A stretch of 64,000 bases of DNA from Palsa-506 sp963786975 (GCA_963786975.1 CAWBBE010000008.1:248001-312000); one strand, 5' to 3'; shown: positions 34,440-43,654, counted from the first letter of the stretch. Notes: generated from the letters alone by a model not told the origin. Made by a program: numbers and translations.

Positions 34440-35613
34440 TTAGAACCTTCTGGTCGCGGCTAAGCCATGCTCCACGAGGGTGCTGGCATGATATTCATCG
34501 CCGGGACCGCGCACAAAGTTCTGGCCGACTGCCCAGCAGGTTCGCCTATCAGGACAGGTAATAGCAGACAGTATCTCAGCTCCAGCAGCTGGGGCAGGGC
34601 TACGGGCAAGTGCCCATGCTGATCCGTTCCAGTGCTCGATGAGGGCCGGTCCTGTACCGGCACCAACTGCCCAGCAGGAATACGGGCCAGGGCATGCGAC
34701 ATCGTTAAGGTCACCGCTATGTGGCACTAACGTCCATGATGACCCGTTCCATTGTTCAGTAAGTGAGCCTACTGTCATGCATTCATTGCGAGAGCTGCAG
34801 GAGATGCCGTCGAGATAAGCATCGGGGGAGTCACCAGATGGGCTAACTGTCTCAGACCAGCTGACCCCGTCCCAGTGCAGGGCTTCCCCGGCCGTCGAGA
34901 AAACCACGTCGATGAAAACCCAAATCTGCCGACGGCCCAGCAATCACGATAGGTGACGCAGGTGACGGCCAGGAGGGTGTTGTCGGTGCCGGGGTCAGGA
35001 ACAGGCATCAGGGACCAGGCGCTCCCATCCCAGTGCTCAACAAGATTCTCATAGTGGGAGCCAGCAGACTGGGAACTCGCCTGGCCGACCGCCCAGCAGT
35101 TCCGCGGGCCGGTACAGCTGACGCCCACCAGGTAGTCATTCGACGGTGTAGGAGTACTGGGAGAAGTGACAGCTGACCACATAGTTCCATCCCAGTGGTC
35201 GATGGCCGTCACGGACGTAGAGTCATTGAGTGTTTTGTCGCCTACTGCCCAGCAGTCGCTAGCTGAGATGCATGCTATTGAATTAGGACTCTGGTCGGCG
35301 GAATCCGGGGTGTTGGGCGATGGCACGATTGCCCATCGGCGGCCGTTCCAGTTCTCGATGAGGGAGGCCGTCCGCTGCGGGCTGCCGGGATCCGTGAAGT
35401 TATTACGTGCTCCGACCGACCAGCAGTCCACGGGGATACACAGGTAACCGATTCGAGGAAATTAATCCCATCCGCAGTATTGGGACTAGAAATTCTGGCC
35501 CAGGACCAGCCGGAGGCGTGCCCGGCGACTGCTGCGGTAGCCACCGGAATATTCGGCGTGGCGACGAGCGCAGCTCCAAGAAATCCTATGGCTGCATGTG
35601 CAATTCGCATCAA
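34440..35613 (-). pseudogene. Secreted Trp/Gly repeat protein, frameshifted
   Basis: The N-terminus MMRIAHAAIGFLGAALVATP is a signal peptide. The body contains about six repeats of 45-55 residues with the pattern L(I/V)EHWNG(S/T)xW, a P(S)P turn, then VxCxxxxxCWAVG; examples are ENWNGRRWAIVPSPNTP and ACISASDCWAVGDK. This resembles a beta-propeller or galactose-oxidase-like surface protein. Frame changes near 35410 and 34880 break the gene. GC content is lower than average. Its end lies about 10 bp from degenerate rnpB copy D. Confidence 0.65.
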
Positions 35614-36158
35614 GTCCCCCAGTTGTCAGCACCGTCGGCTCTGGCAAGCTAAGCGGCGCTACGTGAGGGCTATAGTACTGCGCCTCGATACCAATCCATG
35701 AATCCAAATCCAAGAATAGCAATAAAGGGTACTCTCTCGAAAGATAATGTGAATACATGCTATTCAGCCCGAAGGCGGGTAGCTATGCGCAAAGATCTAC
35801 ATATGGTCGACGAGTTGTCATTACCCGGCTAAGCCTCGATTATTGTGATCTTGGAATGACGGCCTGCGCTTGCGGCAGGACCTTGTTCGCGGTACCTGGT
35901 TGATCGGCTGTCGCGCCGGTGGGAACTACGGCCGGGCCGGACACCCGGCAACCGGCTTCGAGGCGAAACACGAGCCCCAGACCTACAGCCGACCCGGGAG
36001 CGTGAGCTCGGGCAGGCCGATTCCGGTCCTCAGATGAACTTGCTAGAGCCCCAATCCCCGCCGCCAGACGGGGCCAAGCAGGCTGGCCGCCCGGCAAGCG
36101 GCAGGAATCGCCGGCCGCTCCGGTGTAGCCGGACTCGGCCACGTATTTCCAGGTCAGA
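35614..36158. other. AT-richer spacer, then the flank of rnpB copy C
   Basis: Bases 35640-35870 are unusually AT-rich and hold no gene I can support. From about 35938 the sequence is a diverged relative of the flank of copy A (18262-18480), ending in GGCCACGTATTTCCAGGTC beside the rnpB-like segment. Confidence 0.5.
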
Positions 36159-36397
36159 CGGCGGGCGAGCTGGCCTGTAGGCCGGGTTCTGTGCACCCGC
36201 TCGCGCGGGCCGGCGGCCATCCATCTGGGACTGCCATTGCTGGCAGCCTCGTGCGGTCTACCCGCGAGCTCGGGCGGGCCGCCCTCGAACGCTCGCGCAG
36301 GAAACGCGCCCGCTAGGGCACGTCCCCCTCTTGACCTTGCTCCGGGCGGGGTTTACCAAGCCGCCGCAGTCGCCTGCGGCGCTGGTGGTCTCTTACC
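36159..36397 (-). repeat. Partial rnpB copy C (3' half of RNase P RNA)
   Basis: About 239 bp match the 3' half of rnpB up to the core (CTGGTGG at 36382, TCTCTTACC, CCACCAG at 36398-36404). The core is a better inverted repeat than in the complete gene. The variable loop (36300-36328) differs from A, B and the complete rnpB, so this copy came from another host lineage. Confidence 0.9.
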
Positions 36398-36907
36398 CCA
36401 CCAGCAGCTCGCTGTGACCTGCGCAGATGTACCTTGACTTGTCATTTCGCCGCCCATTGTCCGCGTCCGACCCAGCGCATTCGTTGCGGAATCTGGCCTC
36501 AATATGACAGCGTCGTGACGCGGCAATCGCCGCAGATGGACTGGCGCTGCAGGGGCTACAGCACCACTTTGGACCGGGACTGTCCTCGGCGATCAGAGGC
36601 GGGCATGGGTAGATCGCTGAGGTTACCCGCCAAACTGGCAGGTACCGGGTTCGGCGTTGAACCCAACCTTGACATCGCCACGGCGGAACGTGACGGCGGG
36701 CGTGCCGGTCTTTCGCCACTGGAGGTTGATGGTGTGGCCGCGAGCGGCGGCGGCCGGGCTGGCGGGGCCAGGGGCTGCCCGGCGGCGAACAGCGGGTCCA
36801 GGCAGGCTGGTATGGCTTCATGCGGTGTGGTGCTGGCTGCTGTAGAGGTCGCTGTTGACCGGTGCCCGGCGGCTTGGCCGGGGTCCGTTGAACTTCAGGA
36901 TCTGGGT
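36398..36907. other. Conserved element arm and leader before the decarboxylase gene
   Basis: Bases 36398-36555 are the element arm shared with copy B's right flank. From 36560 to 36907 I see no gene; the decarboxylase frame is open throughout, but this part lacks family character. Confidence 0.5.
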
Positions 36908-38302
36908 ATGCCGCTGGAGCTGTCGCCGGAGGATTTCGGCTTGCTGGCCGATCGGTTGTGCCGGGCGGCGAGTGCGTATCTCGCCGGGCTGGACGGGCGG
37001 GCGTCCTTTCCGGCGACGTCCGGGGCGGCCGCGGCCGGGGTGTTCGACCGGCCGCTGCCGGAGCAGGGCGTGGGGAGCGCGGCGTTCGATGACCTGGCGG
37101 TGATCGCGGATCACTCGCGGCCGGGGAACGCGCGGTTCTTCGGTTACGTGCTGGGCTCGGGTGAGCCGGTTGCGGCTCTCGGGGATCTGTATGCGTCGGT
37201 GCTGAACCAGAACGTGACCGGGTGGCGGTCGGCACCGGCCGCGGTGACCATCGAGCGCACGGTGCTGCGCTGGCTCGCCGAGGCCATCGGGTGCAGGGAG
37301 TTCACCGGCAGCCTGGCCGGCGGCGGGTCATCGGCGAACCTTATGGGCCTGGCGATGGCACGCGAGGCCAAGGCGCCGGCGAACGAGGACGGCGCCCGGC
37401 CGTGTGCGGTGTATGCCTCCGCCGAGGTGCACATGTCGGTGCCGAAGGCGCTGGCGGTGCTCGGCGTCGGCCGCACCGGCCTGCGGCTCGTCCCGGTGGA
37501 CGGGGCGTTTCGCATGCGCACGGACGCGCTGGCGGCGGCCATCGAGCGGGATCGCCGGGCGGGGTTCCCGGCGATCGCGGTTGTCGCGACGGCGGGCACG
37601 ACGAGCACCGGCGCTGTTGACCCGCTGCGCGAGATCGCTGCGATAGCGCAGGCCTGCGGCCTGTGGCTGCATGTAGACGGCGCCTATGGCGGACTGGCCG
37701 CGATGACTGCTCCCGGGCTGTTCGCCGGCCTGGCGCAGGCTGACTCGATCTCCCTGGACGCCCATAAATGGCTGTACCAGCCGCTGGATTGCAGCGCGCT
37801 GCTGTACCGCGACGCCGGCGCCGCGCGCCGCGCCTTCGCCTATACCGGCGAGTACGCCAGGAGCCTGTCCGGCGACCCGGTCGAGGGCTTCGCGTTCTTC
37901 GAGGAATCTCTCGAGCTGTCCCGCCGGTTCCGGGCGCTCAAGCTGTGGCTGTCGCTGCGCTATCACGGCATCGGCCAGTTCCGCGCCGCGATCCGCGGCG
38001 ACCTCGAACACGCGCAGCTGCTAGCCCGGCTCATCGCGGCCGAGCCAGCGCTGGAGCTGCTGGCGCCGGTCGAGCTCAGCACCGTGTGCTTCCGCTGGAA
38101 CGGCGCTCCGGAGGCGGATCTGGACCGGCGCAACGCCGCGATCTTGCGCGAGGTAACCCGCCGCGGCCGCGTCTACCTGTCCAACGCCAGCGTCCACGGC
38201 GCGTTCGCCCTTCGCGCCTGCATCGTGAACCACCGCACCACCAGCGCCGACATCGCCGCCGTCGTGGAAGAAGTCGCGGCCGCAGCAGCATCCACAGCCT
38301 GA
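36908..38302 (+). CDS. PLP-dependent decarboxylase (group II amino acid decarboxylase family)
   Basis: The protein is 464 residues from ATG 36908, which has AGGA seven bases upstream; the open frame extends to 36434 but adds non-conserved sequence. Family features are the N-terminal DRPLPEQGVG segment, the cofactor-holding GSLAGGGSSANLMGLAMARE, AEVHMSVPKALAVLG, the Asp and Ala of HVDGAYGG and the Schiff-base Lys in DSISLDAHKWLYQPLDC. It resembles aromatic-L-amino-acid and related decarboxylases that make amines. The substrate cannot be assigned. It is the first gene after element arm C. Confidence 0.85.
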   Translation: MPLELSPEDFGLLADRLCRAASAYLAGLDGRASFPATSGAAAAGVFDRPLPEQGVGSAAFDDLAVIADHSRPGNARFFGYVLGSGEPVAALGDLYASVLNQNVTGWRSAPAAVTIERTVLRWLAEAIGCREFTGSLAGGGSSANLMGLAMAREAKAPANEDGARPCAVYASAEVHMSVPKALAVLGVGRTGLRLVPVDGAFRMRTDALAAAIERDRRAGFPAIAVVATAGTTSTGAVDPLREIAAIAQACGLWLHVDGAYGGLAAMTAPGLFAGLAQADSISLDAHKWLYQPLDCSALLYRDAGAARRAFAYTGEYARSLSGDPVEGFAFFEESLELSRRFRALKLWLSLRYHGIGQFRAAIRGDLEHAQLLARLIAAEPALELLAPVELSTVCFRWNGAPEADLDRRNAAILREVTRRGRVYLSNASVHGAFALRACIVNHRTTSADIAAVVEEVAAAAASTA

Positions 38303-38383
38303 CCGCACACAAGATTGAGGACAGCCAGCGCCACGCACGGATCGCCTCGACCGAGCCGTCCCCGAGACGAGATGCGCCGCCGC

Positions 38384-38839
38384 TCAGCGCAGGGGGAAGG
38401 GAACGCCGCGCTCGCTCTCCGGCCGCGCGCCGTGATGCGGCGGTCGGCCTCGTCGATGGCCAGGTCGTTGATGCTGGCCTCACGCCTGCGCATCAGGCCT
38501 TCCCCGGTGAATTCCCATAGCTCGTTGCCGTAGCTTCGGAACCACTGACCCGCCTCGTCATGGCTCTCGTACTGGAAGCGCACGGCGATGCGATTGCCAT
38601 GGAAGCTCCACAGTTCCTTGCGCAGCGCATAGTCGAGTTCACGGTCCCATTTGCGGCGCAGGAACTCAACGATCGCGGCTCGCCCCGAGACGAACTCATC
38701 GCGGTTGCGCCAGACCGAGTCCTCGGTGTAGACGAGCGCCACGCGCTCCGGCTCACGCGTATTCCAGGCATTCTCGGCAGCCTGCACTTTCTGGCGCGGT
38801 GCCCTCGGAGAACGGCGGGAACGGCGGGCGCGGGTTCAC
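38384..38839 (-). CDS. DUF1348-type nuclear-transport-factor-2-like protein, frameshifted at both ends
   Basis: The central part is typical (QAAENAWNTREPERVALVYT, DSVWRNRDEFVSGR, LWSFHGNRIAVRFQYESHDE, then GLMRRREASINDL). The natural start is probably GTG 38839 behind AGGAGG (reading PPFSEGTA); a two-base loss near 38795 separates it from the body. A further shift near 38438 would give the short ending RPESERGVPFPLR, stopping at 38384. The family has a SnoaL-like cone fold and no known enzyme activity. It is convergent with the decarboxylase gene. Confidence 0.7.
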
Positions 38840-38922
38840 CCGGGCCTCCTGATGCTAGACAACGATCGTTCTCACGGGAAGGTATCAGTGCTATCCGTCC
38901 ACGGTCGCCCGCCGGTTAGCGG

Positions 38923-39042
38923 CAGGTCGGCGAGCCGTACTAGTTCGGCGCCGTCGGCCCGGACGCCTTCGACTGCTCCGGGCTGGTCATGATGGCCTAC
39001 CGCGCCGCCGGGATCACCATCCCCCGGACTAGCCAGACCTCG
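38923..39042 (+). pseudogene. NlpC/P60 peptidase relic with an in-frame stop
   Basis: One frame reads QVGEPY, stop (TAG at 38941), FGAVGPDAFDCSGLVMMAYR, then AAGITIPRTSQT. This is the NlpC/P60 active-site block with its catalytic Cys (DCSGLV). Nothing of the following His region is found and no start is visible. It is the remnant of a cell-wall hydrolase gene, cut at both sides. Confidence 0.7.
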
Positions 39043-39196
39043 CCGGCTTCACCGTGGCAATCCCCTCCACACAGTGGTTCTGGATGGGCATTTGCTGTCG
39101 GGGAGCGGCCTTGGCCAGCCAGTGGCAAGCAGCTGACCTGGATAGCCGTATGGGAGGATGAGACCTGCGCATGTGCACCGCGTGAGGAGGGTGATC

Positions 39197-40456
39197 ATGA
39201 GTGGTACCGATGAGATCCTGGCCGGGTACGCGGGCCTGCGGGATGCCCAGGAAGGGTTCTATAAGGATCTGCACCAGCACCCGGAGCTATCCCATCAGGA
39301 GCACCGGACGGCCCGGTGCGCTGGCGAGTGGCTGCAGGGGTGCGGCTACGCAGTGCGTGCCGGGATCGGCGGTACTGGCGTGGTCGGCGTGCTGGCTAAC
39401 GGCAGCGGGCCTGCTGTGTTGCTCCGGGCCGATATGGACGCGCTGCCGGTCAGGGAGGACACCGGCGCCGATTATGCGAGCACCGCTACCGGCCAGGACG
39501 CCGATGGCAGCCAGGTGCCAGTGGCGCATGCTTGCGGCCACGATCTCCACGTGTCCTGCCTGGCCGGCATGGCCAAGCTGATGGCTGGCCGTCCCGGGGT
39601 GTGGAGCGGCACCTTGGTCGCGCTCTTCCAGCCCGCCGAGGAGACGGGGGACGGGGCCCAGGGCATGGTCGATGACGGGCTGCTTGAGGACATCCCGGCC
39701 CCGGACGTCGCGCTGGCCCAGCACGTTCTGCCCGGCATCGCCGGAACCGTTGGCACGCGTTCAGGGCCGACGCTGTCGGCAGCGGACAGCATCAAGATCA
39801 CCGTGTACGGGCGGGGCGGCCATGGCTCCATGCCGCAGAACACCATCGACCCGGTGGTGCTCGCCGCCATGATCATCGTCCGGCTGCAGACGGTGGTGTC
39901 CCGTATGGTCGAGCCCAGCCAGACGGCGGTGCTGACCGTCGGCAGCTGCCAGGCCGGCACGAAGAGCAACGTCATCCCCGACCGCGCGATCTTGCAGCTC
40001 AACATGCGGACCTACTCGCAACAGACACGCGAGCGGATGATGGCCGCGATCCGGCAGATTGTGACAGCCGAATGCCAGGCCTCCGGCTCACCGCGGGATC
40101 CTGACTTCGAGCTCTTCGATAGCTTCCCGCTCACCGACAACGATCACGCCACCACAAACCGGGTGGCTGCCGCCTTTAGCGGGTATTTCGGCCACCACGC
40201 CGCCGAACTGGCCCAGCAGACCGCCAGCGAGGACTTCAGCGATATCCCCCGGGCCGCGGGCATTCCCTACACCTACTGGGGTATCGGCGGCACCGACCCG
40301 CAGGTCTACGCCGCCACCGAGAAGGCCGGGCGCGTCCAGGACGACATTCCGGTTAACCATTCCCCCAAGTTCCTGCCCGCGTTGCAACCCACCCTGCGCA
40401 CCGGTACCGAGACCCTGACCGTCGCTGCGATGGCCTGGCTTGCGGCCCAGCCCTGA
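39197..40456 (+). CDS. M20-family amidohydrolase/peptidase
   Basis: The protein is 419 residues from ATG 39197, with GAGGAGG upstream. Metal-site motifs are present: RADMDALPV, AHACGHDLHVSCLAG, QPAEETGDGAQ, and a late TASEDFSDI with the Glu-Asp pair. The dimerisation insert includes GRGGHGSMPQNTIDPV. It resembles hippurate and N-acyl-amino-acid hydrolases that release an amino acid from an acyl group. The exact substrate is unknown. It lies in the same interval as the decarboxylase. Confidence 0.9.
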   Translation: MSGTDEILAGYAGLRDAQEGFYKDLHQHPELSHQEHRTARCAGEWLQGCGYAVRAGIGGTGVVGVLANGSGPAVLLRADMDALPVREDTGADYASTATGQDADGSQVPVAHACGHDLHVSCLAGMAKLMAGRPGVWSGTLVALFQPAEETGDGAQGMVDDGLLEDIPAPDVALAQHVLPGIAGTVGTRSGPTLSAADSIKITVYGRGGHGSMPQNTIDPVVLAAMIIVRLQTVVSRMVEPSQTAVLTVGSCQAGTKSNVIPDRAILQLNMRTYSQQTRERMMAAIRQIVTAECQASGSPRDPDFELFDSFPLTDNDHATTNRVAAAFSGYFGHHAAELAQQTASEDFSDIPRAAGIPYTYWGIGGTDPQVYAATEKAGRVQDDIPVNHSPKFLPALQPTLRTGTETLTVAAMAWLAAQP

Positions 40457-40511
40457 ACATGAGCCGGCGCCGCCGTAGCGCGGGGCTGCGCCGGAAGGCA
40501 AGCTGGCACCC

Positions 40512-41144
40512 ATGACCGGAGGCACGCTGCTGCTGTCGCTGGACCTTGCCGGCACGTTCGCGTTCGCGCTCAACGGCGCAATCACCGGGGTCAAGGCCGC
40601 CCAGCTGGACATCATCGGGATGCTGGCACTGGGCATGGTGACCGCGCTCGGCGGCGGCATCCTGCGCGACATCCTGATCGACGTGCTACCGCCCGCGACG
40701 TTCAGCGACTGGCGCTACCTGGCGGTAGCCGCCGCCGGGGCACTCGTCGCGTTCTTCCTCAGCAAGCCCCTGCACCGGTATGCCCTGGCCATCGATCTGG
40801 CCGACGCCGCCGGGCTGAGCCTGTTCTGCGTCACTGGCGCCAGCAAGTCCCTGGAACAGGGGCTCGGGCCTGCGCAGGCGGTTATTCTCGGGGCCATCAC
40901 CGCCGTCGGCGGCGGGACGATCCGCGACGTGCTGGTGGGCCGGGTTCCGGCTGTGCTCACCAGCGGCCTGTACGCCATCCCCGCCCTCGCCGGGGCCACG
41001 ATCGCGGTTGTAGCCGTGCGCACCGGCCACTACGGCATCCCGGCGGCGCTGGGGGCCGCGCTGGCTTGCTTCCTCATCCGCCTACTGGGCATCAGATACG
41101 ACCTGAATGCCCCCAAAGCACGCGAGGCCAAGAGCCCGAAATGA
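40512..41144 (+). CDS. TRIC-family (UPF0126) cation channel-like membrane protein
   Basis: The 210 residues contain seven hydrophobic segments and the two signature repeats of the family, ALGGGILRDILIDVLP and AVGGGTIRDVLVGRVP. The duplicated three-helix arrangement matches trimeric intracellular cation channel homologues. The ATG follows GGAAGGCAAG. It lies 45 bases from the 3' end of rnpB, convergent with it. Confidence 0.88.
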   Translation: MTGGTLLLSLDLAGTFAFALNGAITGVKAAQLDIIGMLALGMVTALGGGILRDILIDVLPPATFSDWRYLAVAAAGALVAFFLSKPLHRYALAIDLADAAGLSLFCVTGASKSLEQGLGPAQAVILGAITAVGGGTIRDVLVGRVPAVLTSGLYAIPALAGATIAVVAVRTGHYGIPAALGAALACFLIRLLGIRYDLNAPKAREAKSPK

Positions 41145-41189
41145 TGGGCGCGCGCCGTCCGCCGCTGAGGACTTGTTTTCGGCGGACCG

Positions 41190-41612
41190 GGCGGCGGGCG
41201 AGCTGGCCTGTAGGCCGGGTTCTGTGCACCCGCTCGCGCGGGCCGGCGGCCATCCATCTGGGACTGCCATTGCTGGCAGCCTCGTGCGGTCTACCCGCGA
41301 GCTCGGGCGGGCCGCCCTCGAACGCTCGCGCAGTCACCGCGCCCGCGAAGAGCACGGCTCCCTCTTGACCTTGCTCCGGGCGGGGTTTACCAAGCCGCCG
41401 CAGTCACCTGCGGCGCTGGTGGTCTCTTACACCACCGTTTCACCCTTACCTCCGGACCAGGCCCGGAGGCGGTCTGTTTTCTGTGGCACTTTCCCGCGGG
41501 TCACCCCGGGTCGGCGTTACCGACCACCCTGCCCTGCGGAGCCCGGACCTTCCTCGCCGCGCCATGAACCCATGGCACGCCGCGGCCGCCCGGCCAGCTC
41601 GCCCGCCGCTCC
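41190..41612 (-). ncRNA. rnpB: RNase P RNA, complete
   Basis: The two P1 strands pair perfectly over 16 bp (41592-41607 with 41193-41208). The 5' half has the universal GAGGAAGGTCCGGGCTCC (41534-41556, minus strand) and the 3' half the ACAGAACCCGGCCTACAG signature. The length of about 420 nt suits an actinobacterial type A RNA. It matures the 5' ends of tRNAs. It lies 14 bases after the RNase H/phosphatase gene on the same strand. Its 3' half was probably delivered by the last integrated element, with the join near 41423-41431. Confidence 0.95.
41416..41436. other. Putative attachment core inside rnpB
   Basis: CTGGTGG and CCACC flank a spacer of about nine bases (TCTCTTACA). All partial copies keep rnpB similarity up to this point and diverge just after it. 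The layout (short inverted arms around a 7-9 bp spacer) is that of a tyrosine-recombinase crossover site. Confidence 0.6.
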
Positions 41613-41625
41613 CCCGAGGATAGCC

Positions 41626-42789
41626 TCATCCTCCCGGGGGCCGGAGGTGCGCGGTGTCGTTGAGCGAGCGAAGCAATGCCGGGCCGTCAGCGAACCAGTC
41701 GATCTCGGTCAGCGATGCCACGTCGAGGTGCATGCGGAACATCGCGGCGGGCGGGGCCAGCAGCGCCCGGCAGGCCAGCGTCTTGATCGGCGTGACGTGG
41801 CTGACCAGCAGCAGGGTCTTCCGCGGGTGCTCGGCCAGCAGCCGGTCCAGCGAGGCAAGTACCCGCCGGGCGGCATGGGCCAGGCTCTCGCCGCCGGGCG
41901 GCGCGACGTCCGTGCTGGCCATCCAGTCGGACATCTCGGCCGGCCAGCGCTGCGCGGCCTCGCCGAACGTAAGGCCCTCCCACTTGCCGAAATCCGTCTC
42001 GACCAGGCCATCGTCGACGGCCAGCGGCGCGCTGGTCGCGGCCGCGGCGGCCTCGGCGGTCCGGCGGGCCCGCTGCAGCGGGGACGTCACGATCACGTCG
42101 ATCCCGCGGACCGTGAGCCGGTCCGCGGCGGCGGCGGCCTGCCGCCTGCCGGTATCGGTCAGCGCGATGTCGCCGCGGCCGGCGAACCGGCGCTCGGCGG
42201 AGAATCCCGTCTGCCCATGGCGCAGCAAGATGGTGGTGGTGGGGGGCCGGCCTTCGGCCTGCCCCCAGCCGCGCGCAGGCATGGCCGCTGGGTCAGGCTC
42301 CTCGCCGGGCGGTGCCGTCGAAGCCCCGGATTGAGAACGCGGCCGTACGGGCTGCCCGGCACCCGCCGCCTGATCTTGCCGGGCGCTGTCCATGGCCTGG
42401 TTCGCGAGCCGGTCGGCGTGCGCATTGCGGGCCCTGGGCACCCAGACGTAACGGACCCGGCCCAGCCGGGCCGCCGCTTGCTGGGCAGTCCTGGCGAGCG
42501 CGCGGAGATCCTGGTGCTTGATCTGCCAGCGGCCGGACATCTGCTCGACGACCAGCTTGGAATCCAGCCGGGCCTCGGCCTCGGCGCCCGGCGCGATCTC
42601 CGCGGCGGCCCGCAGGCCCGCGATCAGCCCGGAGTATTCGGCCACGTTGTTGGTGGCGGTGCCGATGCTGTCCGAGATCTCCCTGAGCAGCTCGCCGGTG
42701 TCCTGGTCCCGGACAACCGCGCCGAAGCCGGCCGGACCGGGATTGCCCCGCGAGCCGCCGTCGGCCTCGATGATGAGCTTGCGGGTCAC
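41626..42789 (-). CDS. Bifunctional RNase H/histidine phosphatase
   Basis: The protein is 387 residues from GTG 42789, which overlaps the upstream stop (GTGA). The N-terminal RNase HI domain has Asp10 (IIEADGGSRGNPG), Glu in NNVAEYSGLIAGL, Asp in EARLDSKLVVEQM and Asp in ARNAHADRLANQAM. After a Pro-rich linker comes a phosphoglycerate-mutase-like domain with LLRHGQTGFS and the partner His in LLVSHVTPI. The mycobacterial counterpart (Rv2228c) joins RNase H and CobC-type phosphatase activities. It precedes rnpB. Confidence 0.92.
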   Translation of the reverse strand: MTRKLIIEADGGSRGNPGPAGFGAVVRDQDTGELLREISDSIGTATNNVAEYSGLIAGLRAAAEIAPGAEAEARLDSKLVVEQMSGRWQIKHQDLRALARTAQQAAARLGRVRYVWVPRARNAHADRLANQAMDSARQDQAAGAGQPVRPRSQSGASTAPPGEEPDPAAMPARGWGQAEGRPPTTTILLRHGQTGFSAERRFAGRGDIALTDTGRRQAAAAADRLTVRGIDVIVTSPLQRARRTAEAAAAATSAPLAVDDGLVETDFGKWEGLTFGEAAQRWPAEMSDWMASTDVAPPGGESLAHAARRVLASLDRLLAEHPRKTLLLVSHVTPIKTLACRALLAPPAAMFRMHLDVASLTEIDWFADGPALLRSLNDTAHLRPPGG

Positions 42790-43530
42790 AGTCCGGACTC
42801 GTCGGTCCGGACCAGGATCCGCAGGCATTCCTCGCAGCGCAGCACTTCGTCGGGCGCGGCGGCGCGGATGCTGTTCAGGTCGACCGTGTTAAGTGACAAG
42901 TGACAGCCCTCACACCGGCCGCGGCGAAGTGCCGCGGCGCCGACGCCGCTGTGCTGGGTCCGCAGCCGGTCGTAGAGGGCCAGCAGGTCGGCGGGCTCCT
43001 GGGCGGCTACCTCGCGGCGCCTGTCGCCGGCCTTCCTGGCCTGCTCGGCCAGCTCGCTGAGGGCGGCGTCCCGCCGGGCGGTGACTTCGGTGAGCGATCC
43101 GGCGAGCTGATCCCGCTCGGCCGTGGCGGCCAGCCGGCTCTGCTCGGCGGCCTCCCTGCGCTCCATTATCTCCAGCACGACCTCTTCGAGGTCGGACTGC
43201 CTGCGTACCAGCGAGATGATCTCGGACTGCAGGTTCTCCAGCTCGCGCGGCGAGGAAACCTGGCCGGCGTCGAGCCGCTGGCGGTCCCGGTCAACCCGCG
43301 TCCGCACCTGGTCGACATCCGCCTCTGCCTTTGCCTGGCCGCGCCGCAGGTCGCCGTCCTCGGCTTCCAGCGCGGCGAGTGAGTCCCGCAGCTGGGCGTC
43401 CCGCTCCGCTCAGCCGGCTCAGCTCCGCATGCTCGGGCAGGCCGCGGCGGCGATGTTCGATTCGGCCGAGCTCGGCGTCTAGGCCGGCGAGTTCGAGCAG
43501 CCGTAGCTGCTCCTCGGGAGTTGCTTTCAC
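42786..43530 (-). CDS. C4-type zinc-ribbon coiled-coil protein (DUF164), frameshifted
   Basis: From GTG 43530 the N-terminus reads KATPEEQLRLLELAGLDAEL. One extra G near 43412 breaks the frame; without it the reading runs ERDAQLRDSLAALEAE into the coiled coil and on to the zinc ribbon (GRCEGCHLSLNTVDL, then LRCEECLRILVR). The natural length is about 247 residues. Such genes regularly precede the RNase H gene in actinobacteria. The break in a conserved gene points to a sequence error. Confidence 0.85.
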
Positions 43531-43654
43531 GGATGCCCACGTTAGCCGGTCGGCCGGCTTGTGTCGCCCGTGCGGGGCACCCGGTAACGGCGGCCGGACC
43601 GGATGGCACGAATGCGGCAGCGCCGGCCACTGCGCTGCGCTAAACCTGGGCTCC

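Noticed and set aside
18481..36430. Integron-like attC cassette array
   Set aside because: The repeats are copies of rnpB with a conserved arm, and the recombinase is not IntI-like; simple serial integration explains the layout better.
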